A stretch of DNA of 64,000 nucleotides from Cannabis sativa (GCF_029168945.1 NC_083602.1:48235442-48299441), one strand, 5' to 3'; counted from the first letter of the stretch, positions 1 through 13,130 are shown. A program made the numbers and translations. Notes: generated by a model from the sequence alone, not told the origin.

Positions 1-840
1 TAGTATAACAGTATGCATATGTATTTACATGTTTTAGCGTGCATGTTAGGAAGCCTGTTAGATTACATTAGATATGTATGTTGGCTTTGTACCATTCGAC
101 AGTATCACATCGGTACGGCTAGAGTATGACTAGCGTACCGAGTATAGGCTGATATTATGGTTGATGGTACTGTACTGTTTGGCTATATCTCATCGGTAAG
201 GCTAGAGTATGACTAGCAGCTAGAGTATGACTAGTGTATCGAGAATAGGCTGATACTGTAACACATCGGTAAGGCTAGAGTATGACTAGCAGCTGGAGTA
301 TGACCAGTGTACCGAGTATAGGCTGTTACTCTGTCAAAAGTACCGTCGTACAAGCGTTCGAGACTTAGTACCGTGTGGGACACGGGGATTAGGGTGGTGG
401 TCAGGGGTATGGGCGTCTGATCATAACCTGGGATTTATGTATGTTTTATGATTTATGCTTTTCTTACTAAGTCTGTCGACTCAAAGTGCTATGTTTATGT
501 GTAGGTAAGGGCAAGACCAAAGCTGAGGAACCGTGAGGACGAGCCGATGAAGATTGTACATGTCGGGGAGGTTAGGCCTGAAGCGTACGATCCCTCGGGA
601 CAACAGCGTTTTTGTAGTTAGTCAGTGGGCGACAAGTATTTTGTAATAGACTCTGAACTTTTTTTGTAAAGTATTTTGTAAATGGGATCCCAAAGTATTT
701 TGTATGAAATATTATATAAGTTTTAATTAAAAAGAAATTTTTTAATTAATCACGATTTCCATAAACCTCGTTGATTAGCAACGAGCTGCACAGTACGTTT
801 AAAAATCACATAACATGCCTAGGCTAGTTAGGGTGTTACA
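1..840 (+). mobile_element. Ty3/Gypsy LTR, right end (3' LTR or solo LTR), cut by the window edge
   Basis: The block ends in TGTTACA at 840 and is followed at once by LINE sequence, not by a primer binding site, so this is the 3' end of an element lying to the left, or a solo LTR. Sense orientation is inferred from similarity to the sense strand of the Gypsy LTR at 51721-60763. Both contain a run around GATTGTACATGT, then CTCGGGACA, then a TAGTCG/TAGTCA stretch, and both end in TTAGGG(C/T)GTTACA. The target duplication cannot be tested because the left end is outside the window. Confidence 0.75.
108..336 (+). repeat. Three imperfect tandem subrepeats inside the LTR
   Basis: The sequence CATCGGTAMGGCTAGAGTATG recurs from 108, 191 and 264. 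Each copy runs on through a TACCGAGTATAGGCTG-like segment. Copies 2 and 3 carry an extra internal duplication of the AGCTAGAGTATGACTAG segment. Such subrepeats are common in the U3 part of plant LTRs. No function can be assigned. Confidence 0.8.
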
Positions 841-1592
841 GTGGTCATAAGCTTTAGACATGTCAAGCTTAAGACCAACAAACCAGTAGGCTTCTCTTTT
901 GTTTTGGAGATAATCCATCATTTCGTGAGCTAAAATATTGTTCTCTGCAATCTAATGGTTTGGTACAAAGGTAGATTGGAATGGTGAGGTAATCTTCGAG
1001 AGAGTAGTATGAATTCTATTAGTATTAATCTTGGCAATGATCTTATAAACAAAGTTCCAAAGTAGGTCAGAAATAATCACACTTAGAAGCACCCCAACCT
1101 CTTAGGGATAAGCACTAAAAAAGTCTGGTTTAGCTCCTTCGTAAATTCCACTATGTGAAAGAATTCTGTAACCGTAACCACCACATCTGGTCCCACAATA
1201 TTCCAATGTGCCTGGTAAGATCTGCCTGGCATGCCATCAAGTCCTAGTGATTTCAACTGTCCCACAGACCAAACAACCCTTCTAATCTCTTCACTTGAGG
1301 GGATTTTCAGAAGATCTTCATTCAGGGTAGCCAAAATAGAGGGAGAGACCAACTCAAAGAGTTGCTTCCCTAAGCTGTTAGGGGTGGATTGATAGATATC
1401 CTTAAATTTTTCCAAAAAATAAACCTTAACATTGGGATGACTAGAAATCCAATGTAACCCCATATCTGAGACAACATCAATGAAATTTTTCTTTGGACGA
1501 ATAACTATTGAGGCATGGAATAATTTTGTATTCCAGTCTCCATCGCAAAGACAAGTTCCACGCAATTTCTGACGCTAAATAATATCTTGACG
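841..1592 (-). pseudogene. LINE (L1-type) ORF2, reverse transcriptase N-terminal half, truncated
   Basis: Minus-strand reading gives typical plant LINE reverse transcriptase motifs in order: DWNTKLFHAS (position of the usual GDxNTKFFHA), SLGLDGMPG, NIVGPDVV, LNQTFLVLIPK, then after a frameshift near 1083 YKIIAKINTNR and finally LKLDMSKAYD. The last contains the first catalytic aspartate block. The gene is cut off at 841 by the Gypsy LTR, so the YADD box and C-terminus are missing. It is in frame with the endonuclease piece to its right except for one TAG (1575-1577). This is the only LINE copy in the window that keeps reverse transcriptase sequence. Family assignment is firm; the element is dead. 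Confidence 0.85.
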
Positions 1593-2598
1593 AGTCTCAA
1601 TCTCTTCCATCTCAAGGAGGATATCCGCTTCCAATTGGGCATTTTCCGAAAGGATAGGTCGCATTTGAATTTCAAGAAAAAACTTATCAAGCAACTTCAC
1701 TTTTTCCTTGTGAAATCCAAAATGTTTTTTATTCCAAACCGCCAACTGCTTCCTGGTGTGAGCAAGACAAGACATGAACAGAAAACTTCTAGCCCTAGAG
1801 ACAACAAGCTTCCAAGTATTACGAACAACTTCCATACAACCTAAATCTCTCATCCAGACATTCAAAAAACAAAAAGGTTTATGGTAGTGACCTTGCTGAT
1901 ATAACAGATCAAGCAATAGAGGGGCGTTGTCAGAATCTTGTATTGTTAAAGAGTTAACACCCGCTTTCGTGTAAGCCATCAACCATTCAGGATCACCAAT
2001 CACTCTATGAAGACATTCTTTGATCAAATCAAAGCCTTTTCTTTTGTTAGACCAAGTGAAGAAATTTCCCAAACTTCACATATGCACTCCACCTGTGGAC
2101 TCAAGAAAATCATTGAGCAGCGAGGTATCATAAGGAGTAGCACGACGACCACTAATCTTATCTCCCTTGTCAGTAATGGAATTTAGATCCCCAAAAACTA
2201 GTCCAAGGAAGAGAAAAGGCAGCAACTAACGATAAAAGGTCCCAAAAATCCTTTCTATTACCCCGAATAAGAGGAGCATACATAAACACCCCCGTTACAC
2301 GGGATTGTTGAGAACGTTAGAGAATTGACCCACTATATGAGAGGCAGTGGAGTTAACGATTTCCACCTCTATAGTAGCCTTCCAACACAAGCATAAACCA
2401 CCAGCCATGCCATTTGCTTCCACAATCTCTTCATTAAGAAAACCCCAGCCTTTGCTAAATACCATTCATCTCCGTAGCATTTAATTTTGTCTCGATGAGA
2501 AAAATAATGTCAATGTCTTCCAAATGAACCAAACCCCGGAGGGCCTTGACTGAACGAGATTGTCCCAAACCCCAACAGTTCTAAGATAAGACCTTCAT
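1593..2598 (-). pseudogene. LINE ORF2, APE-type endonuclease domain (array unit U1)
   Basis: The reading starts at an ATG (2598 on the minus strand) with MKVLS-stop-NCWGLGQ. This matches the usual start of plant LINE ORF2 (WNCRGLG), with the tryptophan codon now a stop. It continues with IIFLIETKL (the ETK endonuclease motif), GDLN, and GNFFTWSNKRKGFDLI, which is the conserved C-terminal part of the domain. In-frame stops and frameshifts occur, for example a TGA replacing Gly in the HMGSLGNFF region kept by U2-U4. In an intact element this domain nicks target DNA to prime reverse transcription. The left limit given is the array unit boundary; the LINE itself continues to 841. Confidence 0.82.
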
Positions 2599-2679
2599 GA
2601 GGTTTTGAGGGTATGACACCACATGCATCCTTGGCCAATAAAACTCCTTTGTTGCAATAATCTCATTTTGGACAATTCT

Positions 2680-3065
2680 ACCATTTCACATATTAGCATC
2701 TGAATAGAAGAGAAATGGAACCTGAATATTCCACGAGATGTTCACATGTAGGGAAATCAGTTGTAGATGGATGATCCGACATAAGAGAAATCGAGTTAGA
2801 ATCCTCAAAGAGGCCAAAATCTTGTGAACCTAAAATTATACATCTTCCGGTCGATCTCTTGAAGATGCCACCCAAGATTTACGTTCCACATACCTGATAG
2901 AATAGACCGTAGACGTCCATTACAAACCTTTATTTTCACGAATAGTTTAGCCACCACCGATCTCTGGATAAGGTTCTTAACATCATCATCATCAAGAGTG
3001 AGGTCTAGAGAGAAATCATGACATTAACGTTTTCCACAAGATTAACCACCTCTTCTAGGACCATT
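2680..3065 (-). pseudogene. LINE ORF1 remnant, DUF4283-like (U1)
   Basis: Minus-strand translation across frames gives EEVVNLVENV, then LTLDDDDVKNLIQRSVVAKLF and a segment like SILSGMWNV. This is the pattern of the DUF4283 domain found in plant LINE ORF1 (gag-like, RNA-binding) proteins. The usual zinc-knuckle part between it and ORF2 is absent: ORF2 begins only about 80 bases further on, so ORF1 is internally deleted. Stops and frameshifts make it non-coding. The same deleted form occurs in U2, U3 and U4, so the deletion predates the array. Confidence 0.6.
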
Positions 3066-3952
3066 TCTGGAGTATCATTGTTTAAAGCAAAATCCACATT
3101 ACAAGAACTCGAATGTCGGTATAAGAAGCCACAGGAAACAGGGCAATACCCACTTTAAATAGAGCTATAACAGCAAGGCAAAGGTGATTCCTTGAGGATG
3201 ACTCTTTTACTAGTTTGAATGGATAACTCGCAAAGAGAGCTAGATAGGGTAATACGATAGGACAAAAGGGGTAAGAATATAACACAAACCCTAGCAAGGT
3301 TTAAAAGGAAAACCTTTTCCAGGCATGAGGCACCGTGTCCTCACCGTACAACAGAGTAAGCCTGCCAAAATGTACATGAGAAGGGGACGTGCACCACCAC
3401 CATCGATGTCAGTAATTACAAACGTTCCACTACATTTCTCAGCATGTATCGGGAGAAAATATTGTTACAAAATTTATATTCTCATGGAATGACAACTTTA
3501 AAAGTCTCCCACTATGATCCCACATCACATTAAATTAATGATTTTTTTAGGTGAAAAATAACTTTTATCTAAAAAAAATTAAAAATAGAACAAAAAAATG
3601 GCATGTGGCCATTGTCTATATTGAGCAACACTTCACATAAAATTGGTCTTAAAAATTAGACCACATTGCATATATGGCAAAATTACTCCAATGGACAACC
3701 CCCATTGAACTAATTTATACCAAAAAATACTAGTATTCTCCGTAGATACCCAAAATAACCCTCCTCATTTAATTTTCCCTCTCTCTCTTTCTTTCTCTCT
3801 TCAACACTCGACCCAAAAGGCGAGACCTTCCTCATTGGAAGCTAAAAGAAAACTTCCCTCTCTATCTATCTCTTTCTCACTCTTGCTCTCTCTCCAACAC
3901 TCGATCCAAACACTAGTAGAGCTTTCCGTGACTCAAGAATTCAGGTGTACAT
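3066..3952. other. LINE upstream region and CT-rich stretch (U1), no gene seen
   Basis: About 890 bases without a credible gene. The first part (to about 3500) gives only short reading frames that recur in every array unit. Around 3530-3760 is an AT-rich segment, then 3775-3900 is strongly CT-rich. It could be a LINE 5' untranslated/promoter region or unrelated captured DNA. From about 3936 the sequence becomes the start of the Ty3/Gypsy reverse transcriptase fragment, which is interrupted at 3952 by the Copia nest. Confidence 0.5.
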
Positions 3953-5840
3953 TGTTGGAATTTATTTTACCAGGATCTTAGATCTACTCACATGTATGTT
4001 TATTAACACCCTAAATATGAACTTTCTAAAACGATGAAATAAACACGTATAAAGTTTAAGAAACCTTACATTGGGTGCAGCGGAATTAAATGACTCCTTC
4101 CGTTCAGATATCTAGCCCTCGATTCCTTTCTGTAGCAGAGCATTATCAATATCTGAACCTGGATCTCTTTCTCTGAATCTTTGATGCTGAAATTCCTTCT
4201 TGATGAAAGTCTTTCTTCACGATCTTCCTCACTATGGTTGAGGTATCACTTGCTGTGTGTGGGCACTACTCATACACTAAGAATTTCAAAATTTAAGAGG
4301 GAAGAAAGAGAGAAGGAGTGGTCGGCCAGATAGGGAGAGAGAAGGCTCAGTTTTTTCTGAATTAGAAGTGTCAGAAGAAAAGTGTAATTTTCCTGAAGCC
4401 TTCACTATCTATTTATAACATTCCACTAGGGTTAGGTTTAAATTATTTGGCATTAAAATAATGAAAATATCAGTTTAAATTGCCTACAAAAGTGGCCGGC
4501 CATGCTTAGTGGATTTGGGCCTCACTTTTTGCAATTTTGCAGTTTTACCTTTTCTGCATCTGATTTTCTCAAAAACGCTAATTTTCTAATTCAACCATTT
4601 AAATGCCAATTCTAACTATTTAATAACTATAAATAATTATTAAATAATATTGTCATTTATTATATTTATTAATTGAACTATACAAAGTATCATAATTAAC
4701 AAATATGCCCCTAAAACTCTCTCTTTACAATTTCGCCCTTACTTAGTGAAAAAATTCACAAATAGACATAGTCTAATTTGAGAATTATAATTGATTAATC
4801 AAAACCAATTACATGAGTCTTACAACCAATATTATCTCAACTAGTGGGGGGACCATGGGTCTATATAACCGAGCTTCCAATAAGTAGATCAAGAATTTAG
4901 CACTAAAATTCACTAACTTATTAATTCTTCGTTGAATCCACGCATAGAACTTAGAATTGCACTCTCAGTATATAGAATGCTCTATATGTTCCACCATATA
5001 GACGCATCATTATTTATCCATTGTTATAATCCTAATGTGATCAATGATCCTCTATATGAATGATCTACACTATAAAGGGATTAGATTACCGTTACACCCT
5101 ACAATGTATTTAATCCTTAAAACACTTAACCCCGTATAAATGATATTTCAGCTTATGTGAAATGAGTACTCCACCATTCGTTTGGTCAAGCTCGAAGGAG
5201 ATCATCCTTTACTTACTATTCGCCAGATAGAAGCTATAGATTCCATGTTTATGTTAGCGCTCCCACTCAATTGCGCTACCGTGTTCCCAAAATGTACGTA
5301 TCACCCTGACCTAAAAGTAGGCTTAACTAACAAATCAAAGAACACGAATAGCCTTTCAAGATTGAGCCTAATCATAACAGGATTAAGAACATTTGATCTA
5401 GGATCAACTAAGCGATATTGACTTGAATAGATATTACGGTAAGTTTAATAAATCTAAGTCAAAGTTCAATATCGGTCCCTTTCGATGCATACTCCATGCA
5501 TCCAACCCGAGCTTTACTTTAACCAATGTTCTGGAAAGAACATAGCATTTCTCCAAATGCAAGTAAACTCTGTTGTAGATTATCATATCAGTAAAACCCT
5601 ATGTCTGATAAATCTAGGAAACTATATTCACATAGTCATGTTTACTTTCCAATGTTTTGACAGCACAATAAACAGGATCAAGTATGTGAAAAGGGTTTCA
5701 GATGAATTTATACATTATGTACATATAATCATGAAATAAATCATGTGAACCACGCAACATTAAATGTTATTTCTGATCTATATTAATAAGTAAATCTGAT
5801 TATATTGAAATGAGTTTTATTTAGGGCATAAAACCCAACA
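3953..5840 (-). repeat. E1 3' LTR (complete, 1888 bp)
   Basis: On the minus strand it runs TGTTGGGTTTTATGCCC ... CCAACA. A TATA box (TATAAATAG; plus-strand CTATTTATA at 4409-4417) sits before a conserved GTGAAGGCTTCAG segment. It pairs with the split 5' LTR (12332-13130 and 33505-34527) and differs at scattered positions. The 5' copy also lacks about 63 bases that lie here around 4290-4352. Confidence 0.92.
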
Positions 5841-5852
5841 AACTCCCACTTG
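5841..5852 (-). other. E1 polypurine tract
   Basis: Minus-strand CAAGTGGGAGTT directly abuts the LTR start. The same tract precedes the 3' LTR of E2, E3 and E4. It primes plus-strand DNA synthesis in LTR retrotransposons. Confidence 0.85.
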
Positions 5853-5859
5853 CACTAAT

Positions 5860-7800
5860 ATAAAACAAAAAGTGCGTTTCAAATAATCTCAACACCTCGA
5901 TATACAAATCAAGTGTAGTAGTAGTAAACTCCTTGTAATAGGATCTGAAATGTTGAATTAACCACAACCTTTTCTCCACCATTACTCTTCCTTAATCACA
6001 AAATTATTGATAATGTGAAATTCCTCTTTATATGTCTACTCTCTTGGGATATTGGATTCTATACTTTCGGCAACTACTTTTGGTTAATAGGGAAATAACA
6101 CTAGTAGTTTAGGAAATTTGGAATGGTGCCAAAAATGTATAGAACTTTCCTTAGACTGAATAAGTACCTTTCCTGCAACTTTAACATTCAGTCCCTTCCT
6201 GGTAGACCTAGAGACTTCAGATAGGTTTTTACACTTCTCCAAAATCACTATTCCACCCCTAGAGTAACCACCATCTTATCAGAAAGATTTTCTAGCACAA
6301 AGGAAAATTTCGAAATCTGATGTGGTGTAGTCTAAGAGTTTTAAACACACCCTTATAGACTAACATATAGTTCCTCTTCTTAATCTTAGGATTTACTTGA
6401 TTGTCTTCCAATGTTCTTCTCCTGGATTAATCTGATACCTACTCATTACTCCCACTCAACAGCAGGTGTCTGGTCTAAGGCATACAAAAGCATATCTAAG
6501 ACCTCTCGCTGTTGATTTAAGAAATTCTTTCATGGCTTTATCTTTTCTAGAATAGTTAAGACTTTTCCTTAGATAAATAAAATCTATACCTAAGAAGTTG
6601 TGAAGCTTCTATAGATTGTTATTAGAAAGAAAATGCTTCAGCATCTTACTAAAGTAAGTTGCTTGCATTAGAGTAAGTAATTACCAGGTATACCACAAGC
6701 CATAGGTTTAGATAAACTCAAACCTATAATACTAGGAACAGGAAGTTTTGTTAAGTCCATAGAATAGATTTATTAACTAAAATTTCCTTTTATGTCCTTG
6801 TAATAGAAAACTTTAGGTTATTCCATGTGAATGGATTAAACCATAGTTCTATTGGCTTTTCTTCTTAGTCTCTTATCTTGACAATCCATTACTTGTTTAA
6901 ACTCACAATGGATATTAATCACTAGTGTCTCCCAAGTCATAAGAAGGTGAGTTCCTAGAAACTCTCCCACTACAACAAGGTACCGTGAATTATGTCTAAG
7001 AAGACTAAATGGTATTAACCTCTTTGGTTGTGACAAGACAACAGAGGCAGTGGGATCATCATATGTCAAATAAGATGATAGAACACTTTTGGAATCAAGA
7101 ATTAAATATCTCCTTTATATGCTACTTTACTTTCAGACTTAGTCATTTTCTTAGAAAAGTAGTATTTTGTTTGAACAAACACTTTCTTATCTATTGACTA
7201 TGGGATAGTCCACCCCTAATCAATTAGAATAGCTAACAAACCATGGTTAACAGTTCTAGCTTTTCTTAAGATTTTGATTAGGTCATCCATGAATCTAGTA
7301 ATGATTTACATTAAGTATACAACCATTACATCATTCTGAAATTGTATTACCATAGAAGGATTTAGGCAACGACTAGTAACTAATCATCAATATGCAACTC
7401 GAAATTTCTGGGGAGGTAAGTTTGGATATAATTCAAAAATCAATTTAATGATCTTTGAACTGCATATCTACTAACTATTTCTCCACCCGTATCAGTTCGC
7501 AAGATCTTTAACCACTTACCTTAATGGTTTTAACCATTGGTAGAAATTAATGAAATTTTTGAAACATTTCAAATTTCTTGCTAAAAGGTATAATCTAGAG
7601 TTATCGTTTTAAGAATACAACGAAAAACTCATATCCACCCCTGAATGTACATCCATCTGCGAATGAGATGAACTACTTTCAGTGGATATAGGCATATTAA
7701 CTCTTTGCAGAGATTGATCTTGTCAAATCCACTATGAACAAGATACAAATGCCATAGATTAAAAAAAAGTAGTAGTGTCTTTTGATGACTTAGGTTTAGT
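5860..7800 (-). pseudogene. E1 decayed pol (integrase to RNase H relics)
   Basis: No long reading frame remains. The minus strand aligns by eye with the E3 pol: relics of the integrase zinc-finger region near 7730-7790, an ILRTDRGG-like piece around 7490-7510, the RRSGR linker region around 6950-7000, and the start of RNase H (a TLRGG-like stretch) near 6260-6290. Most of the reverse transcriptase is missing. The same deletions and the same odd short frame (6836-7069) recur in E2 at 19530-19808, so the decay was inherited from a common ancestor that was already non-coding. This cannot supply protein. Confidence 0.75.
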
Positions 7801-8669
7801 TACATCAAAGAATTCTTAGAATAGTGCAAGTGGATCCTGGTCACAGAATACCTAACTCATATTCCATACAGTTTGCATCCATTAATAGAAGATGGATATT
7901 AAACCCTTGTGAAGGTGTAACTGTATTGCATCCTGGAATTAGAAATATAAGAAAATTTCTGTTTGGAATCTAAAATTAAAGTCAAAGACTTAAATTTATA
8001 CCAAATATAATGAGTAATTCTATCTTGGACCACCACTACTAATTTAATTCTAAGTCTGATTTGCCCATACAAGTAGGAGATTTCTAAGATTGACGATTTA
8101 TATCAATTGGGAATAGAATTTCTGGATTAAAATCATATGCGTCATTTAATTTCTTAAGAGAAAATATAGAATGACATGAAATGATTTATAGACCATTCAT
8201 CCAATGATATGTTTTGAAGCTAATTCGAAATGAATAAGCTAAGAGGAATTAGGATAATTTCGTTTATAAATAAGAATCCAACGATGCTTCGATTAGCGAA
8301 AGTCAAAGTAATCTTATTTATACAATCTTCTTGTTTCATATCGTAAAAATACTAGTCTAAGGTGTCATCAATTGATGAACAGCTAGATGTCACATATACA
8401 ATATTTATCTTTCGAGATCTAACACTATTATGTATGTCTAATGGTGAAAATCCACTAGGGATTTATCTCATTAGATAAACAAGCCAAGTTAGACCAACAA
8501 TGAAGATTCGAAATTAAACTACAACTTAATAACAGAAAATAACATGGTTCAATATAAATTCATACACAATTAAGAAATTATAAACATATAGCAAGTAGGA
8601 ATGACAAGTGAAAATACTAAAACTTACAATCCTAAATAATTTCCAAGGTTTTCAACAAACTGATATCAG

Positions 8670-8805
8670 TGTCCCGTTTAGGCGAGAGTCAAAGCTACCA
8701 TCCATTGAATAGAGTTGTCAGCTCATCTAAAATGTTAAACATTCTAGCAACCTTTTATTCGATAAAGATTGGAATTCAGCGTTGTCCCGTTTAGGCGAGA
8801 GTCAA
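8670..8805 (-). repeat. Paired TTGACTCTCGCCT...GGGACA motif, E1
   Basis: Two copies, at 8670-8692 and 8783-8805 (minus strand), about 113 bases apart. Both have the long form TTGACTCTCGCCT followed by AAACGGGACA. The interval between them is conserved with E2. Function unknown. Confidence 0.85.
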
Positions 8806-10294
8806 GGCAATTCTATCTAATGAGCTTCCACCATTGTTTCGCAATTTGCAAGTCAAATATGGTCGCCACCATTAGGGTGATCCATACCATATAAAACACT
8901 TACAAACTACTTATCTTTCGAGATTAAACGGTGCGAAATTGCTAATGAACGTTCCTCCATTAGGGAGGATTACTCACTAAAACAAACGCGATGTAAAACC
9001 AACAATGGAGATCGAATATCTTAATAATAAAGCTCATTATTTAAAGAGAGTTGTATTTTCTTTTATTCTCATCATTTAATCTATTTATTTTAAATATATA
9101 TTTATTTAATTAAAATTTCCAATTTAGAATGAAAAATTCTAAATAAATTTTAATTTAATATTTATAAAGTTTACTTAGATGGATATGAAAATAATATGAA
9201 TTATTTCCATCTTAGTGATAATTTCGAATAAATATTTAGAAAAATATTCAATTTAAGTTGTTACAAAATTTATTAAAATTAATTTACAACTCAAATTTAA
9301 TTTTCTATAAATATATATTGCATTTCGAAAAATTAAAGTATTCAAGGATACAATTTTCAAAAATGCATGTTAAAATAAAAAATTAATCCTGGAAAAATTA
9401 TTCTAATTTAATGTTGGCCCAAAATTAATTAATAAAATTAATTTACAACAAAAGATATTATTTTTCTATTTAATTAAATATATAAGAAAAATTTCAAATA
9501 TTTAAGTAGATGATGAAAATCAACTTAAATATTAATTTTCTATTTAATTAAATACATTAGAAAAATACTTCAAGCAAAAATATCACCTATCTAGATTTTC
9601 CTTTGACTAATTAATTCAACTTCTAATAATATATTCTAATTCATTTATTTTAAATTAATCAATTAATGAAAAAATCATTGACTTAAGTTGGTCCAAAATT
9701 AAAATAAATAATTTACAAATTTAATCTATTTTTCAAATAAAATTCGAAATTCCAGCATTTAAGAAATGCAATTTCGAAATTTGATTAATAAAATAAATAA
9801 AAAAATATTTTGAAAATTATTTAAATTTAGTTGAAAAATTAAATTTCAACTAAAAATAATTTTCTATTTAATTAAGTGTCATAAAAAAGAAATATTTAAG
9901 TATCATGATGAAAATAAACTTAGATATTTAATTTTCAAATTAATTAAATGTATTAAATTCAAGAAATAAATAATTAAGTGTAGAGAAGGCTTAATTATTA
10001 ATCTCTAGTTTAATACTAGGAAAAATATACTTAAAATAAATTGTACCAAAATTAATTATTTAAATAATTAATTTCACAATGTATAATATTTTCCTATTTA
10101 ATAATAAGTAGTCTAGAAATAACTATCTAGAAAATATCTTATTTGACTAAGTATCTTTTTCACAAAATTTGAAAAAATATCTAATTTAGGTTGTATTAGA
10201 AAAAATCTAGAACCTAAATATTTTTTTTTTAAATTTAAATTTAATTAAATATCAAAAATTAAGTTGTAACCACTTAATTTAAAAATATTCCATT

Positions 10295-10381
10295 TTAAGT
10301 TAATATTCGAAAAGATATTAACTTAAAAAAAAATCTAAAATATTCCATTTGAAGTTAATATTCGAAAAGATATTAACTTAA
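10295..10381 (-). repeat. Duplicated AT hairpin, E1
   Basis: TTAAGTTAATAT and ATATTAACTTAA form a 12-bp perfect stem around an 8-base loop (10295-10326). A second copy with one changed end base lies at 10350-10381. Confidence 0.8.
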
Positions 10382-12312
10382 AAAATATCTAAATAATCTT
10401 AATAACTAATGCATAAAATTTCTCAACTTAATTTTGAAATTTTAAATCCAAAAGATATTCAGATTTAAGTTGGTTAGTTGTAGATAACTAAATATCAACT
10501 TAAATAGGAATATTTAGTGAAAAATTTAAATTAAGCTTCAGAAAGAATCTAGATGGTTATAATTCTATATTTAATTAAATACAAAAAAATACATATAGTT
10601 TAGCTTAGAATAAAAAAATTCTTTAAACTATAATTTTCTTAAATTAATTTCAAAATAAATGAAATTAATTATGTTGCTAATCAATTTTATTAGGTTAAAC
10701 TAGTTTAATTAACCTAGTACAGTTATTCAAATCAGGCAAATGGCCCTTCACAATTGGGGTGGTTCATGTGAGGGGGTGCGGGTTCGCATGTCGTACCCAC
10801 TACTATGGCTCCCAACTCTCACACAAGGCCCAAAAGAGAGGAATTTAACCTTAAAATGAACAACTGTTATTAATTGAATAGGCCCAAAAACTAAATGGGC
10901 CTAAATAAAATCTATCTAGAACTATGATAATTTATTTAGCAACAACAACCTATATGCATCTATAATGAAATTAAACACACAGGCTCACACAGGCACACTT
11001 TGGATGGGTCCTATGATGCTAGGTCATACACTGATGAAAGAAGATTGTAAATATACCTGTTACAAATTATTTACTTGACCAAGGGAGCCATCAGTTCATT
11101 AGATCTGGCAAAAAGTAACCATGGCTATTTGCAATCAAGTAATAATAGGTTTTGAAAACTTATACACAAGCTAAAACACATACTCCTGCAACAAGGTTAG
11201 CTGGATAGTTGGATGTAGGATTTATTTAATTTTAAATTAAATAATTAATTTCAAAATAATTAATTAAATAAAAAAAATATTTATTTTTGAAAAATTAAAA
11301 TAAAAAAAATTTCGAAAATTTAAAAAAAAATTTAAATTTAAAATTAAACCTACAATTTTGAAAAAATTAGATTTCAACCAACCTAAATATCTTTTCAAAA
11401 TTTGCTAACTACTTTTAAAATTTAAATGTTATTTTATAAATAAAAATTAAATAAAAAATTAAAAAAGATAAATGAATATCTTTTTCAGATTTTAAATGTA
11501 ATTTAAATAAATAAAATAACAAAATTTAAAAGTTAGCAAAATATCTTACATCTATTTAAAATTACATGATTATAGTTATCTTATTTTAAATTTAAATAAG
11601 GTCAAATTATTTTAAAAAAAAAATTAATTTAAAAATTTAAAATCTGACCTTAAATTTAAAAATAAGATAAGATATAATCAAATTTAAAAGTAAGATAGAT
11701 TATTAAGCAAAAAAGATAGATACTAACTATTTTTAAATTCAAATTACACTAATATCTTGAATTAAATTTAAAAAATATTAAATTAATTCATTATGATAAT
11801 TAGAATTTAATTAGGAATAGTGATTGTATAAATACAGAACTACACAAAAAATCGGAAGTTAATTCCATGAAAAAGCATAAAAAATCGAAGAAAATCATAA
11901 CTAATTCAAATTAAATTTTAACTAATTGAATTAAATTTTTTCAATTAGTTTGCTGTGCATACTCGTCCCCGCGCGCGCATGAGGTGTTTGGGCGTGAAAT
12001 CTAGGCGCAGGGGGAAATCGCATGATTTCCGCGCGCGGAATTCTTGATGCTCAACCCCGATTTTTTCGAAACTTCGAAAAATCATAACTAATTCAAATTA
12101 AATCGAAATTGAGTTCTGTAAAAAAGTAACTTGCTTAATTTTTTCCATACTATCCAATAAAAATAATTCCATAAACAGATATTCGATTATTTTTCACGAA
12201 AATTCACAAACATCAATCAATCATCAAATAACACTCAATACAACATGATACCATCCAAAAAAATATCAAACAATCCTTTTAAAGTCCAAATTTCTTGCAA
12301 GTAAATCAATTA

Positions 12313-12329
12313 CCATGGCTCTGATACCA
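12313..12329 (-). other. E1 primer binding site, tRNA-iMet type
   Basis: Minus-strand TGGTATCAGAGCCATGG lies two bases inside the 5' LTR. TGGTATCAGAGC is the standard plant initiator-methionine tRNA primer match. It fixes the orientation and the LTR end at 12332. Confidence 0.92.
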
Positions 12330-12331
12330 GT

Positions 12332-13130
12332 TATTGGAATTTATTTTACCAGGATCTTAGATCTACTCACAAGTATGTTTATTAACACCCTAAATATGAA
12401 CTTTCTAAAACGATGAAATAAACACGTATAAAGTTTAAGAAACCTTACATTGGGTGCAGCAAAATTAAATGACTCCTTCCGTTCAGATATCTAGCCCTTG
12501 ATTCCTTTCTGTAGCAGAGCGTTATCAATATCTGAACCTGGATCTCTTTCTCTGAATATTTGATGCTGAAACTCCTTCTTGCGTAAAGTCTTTCTTCACG
12601 ATCTTCCTCACTATGGTTGAGGTATCACTTGCTGTGTGTGGGCACTACTCATACACTAAGAATTTCAAATTTTCTGAATTAGAAGTGTCAGAAGAAAAGT
12701 GTAATTTTCCTGAAGCCTTCACTATCTATTTATAGCATTCCACTAGGGTTAGGTTTAAATTATTTGGCATTAAAATAATGAAAAGATCAGTTTAAATTGC
12801 CTACAAAAGTGGCCGGCCATGCTTAGTGGATTTGGGCCTCACTTTTTGCAATTTTGCAATTTTACCTTTTCTGCATCTGCTTTTCTCAAAAACGCCAATT
12901 TTCTAATTCAACCATTTAAATGCCAATTCTAACTAATTAATAACTATAAATAATTATTAAATAATATTGTCATTTATCATATTTATTAATTGAACTATAC
13001 AAAGTATCATAATTAACAAATATGCCCCTAAAACTCTCTCTTTACAATTTCGCCCTTACTTAGTGAAAAAATTCACAAATAGACATAGTCTAATGTGAGA
13101 ATTACAATTGATTAATCAAAACAAATTACA
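12332..13130 (-). repeat. E1 5' LTR, first part (interrupted)
   Basis: Same sequence as 3953 onward of the E1 3' LTR, with TGTTGG changed to TATTGG at the end and a deletion of about 63 bases after 12665. A TATA box lies at 12726-12734 (minus strand). It stops at AAATTACA near 13130, where plus-strand LTR sequence begins. The remainder is at 33505-34527. Confidence 0.88.

Larger units (their letters stand above)
7801..12312 (-). other. E1 long 5' untranslated internal region
   Basis: About 4.5 kb of very AT-rich DNA between the primer site and the pol relic. No gag-like frame is visible. Embedded conserved elements are the paired TTGACTCTCGCCT motif (8670-8805), two copies of an AT hairpin (10295-10381), and a GC-rich island at about 11951-12060 in otherwise AT-rich sequence. 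The order is the same in E2 and E3. Confidence 0.75.

Noticed and set aside
3530..3760. Possible MITE in the AT-rich part upstream of the CT-rich stretch
   Set aside because: I could not find clear terminal inverted repeats with a target duplication, and the segment is constant in all units.
5182..5739. Two open frames of 79 and 84 codons in the Copia LTR, repeated at 20858-21440, 23112-23315, 31471-31686 and 33870-34421
   Set aside because: They are antisense to the element, recur only because the LTR recurs, and vary in length and start among copies. No domain is recognised.
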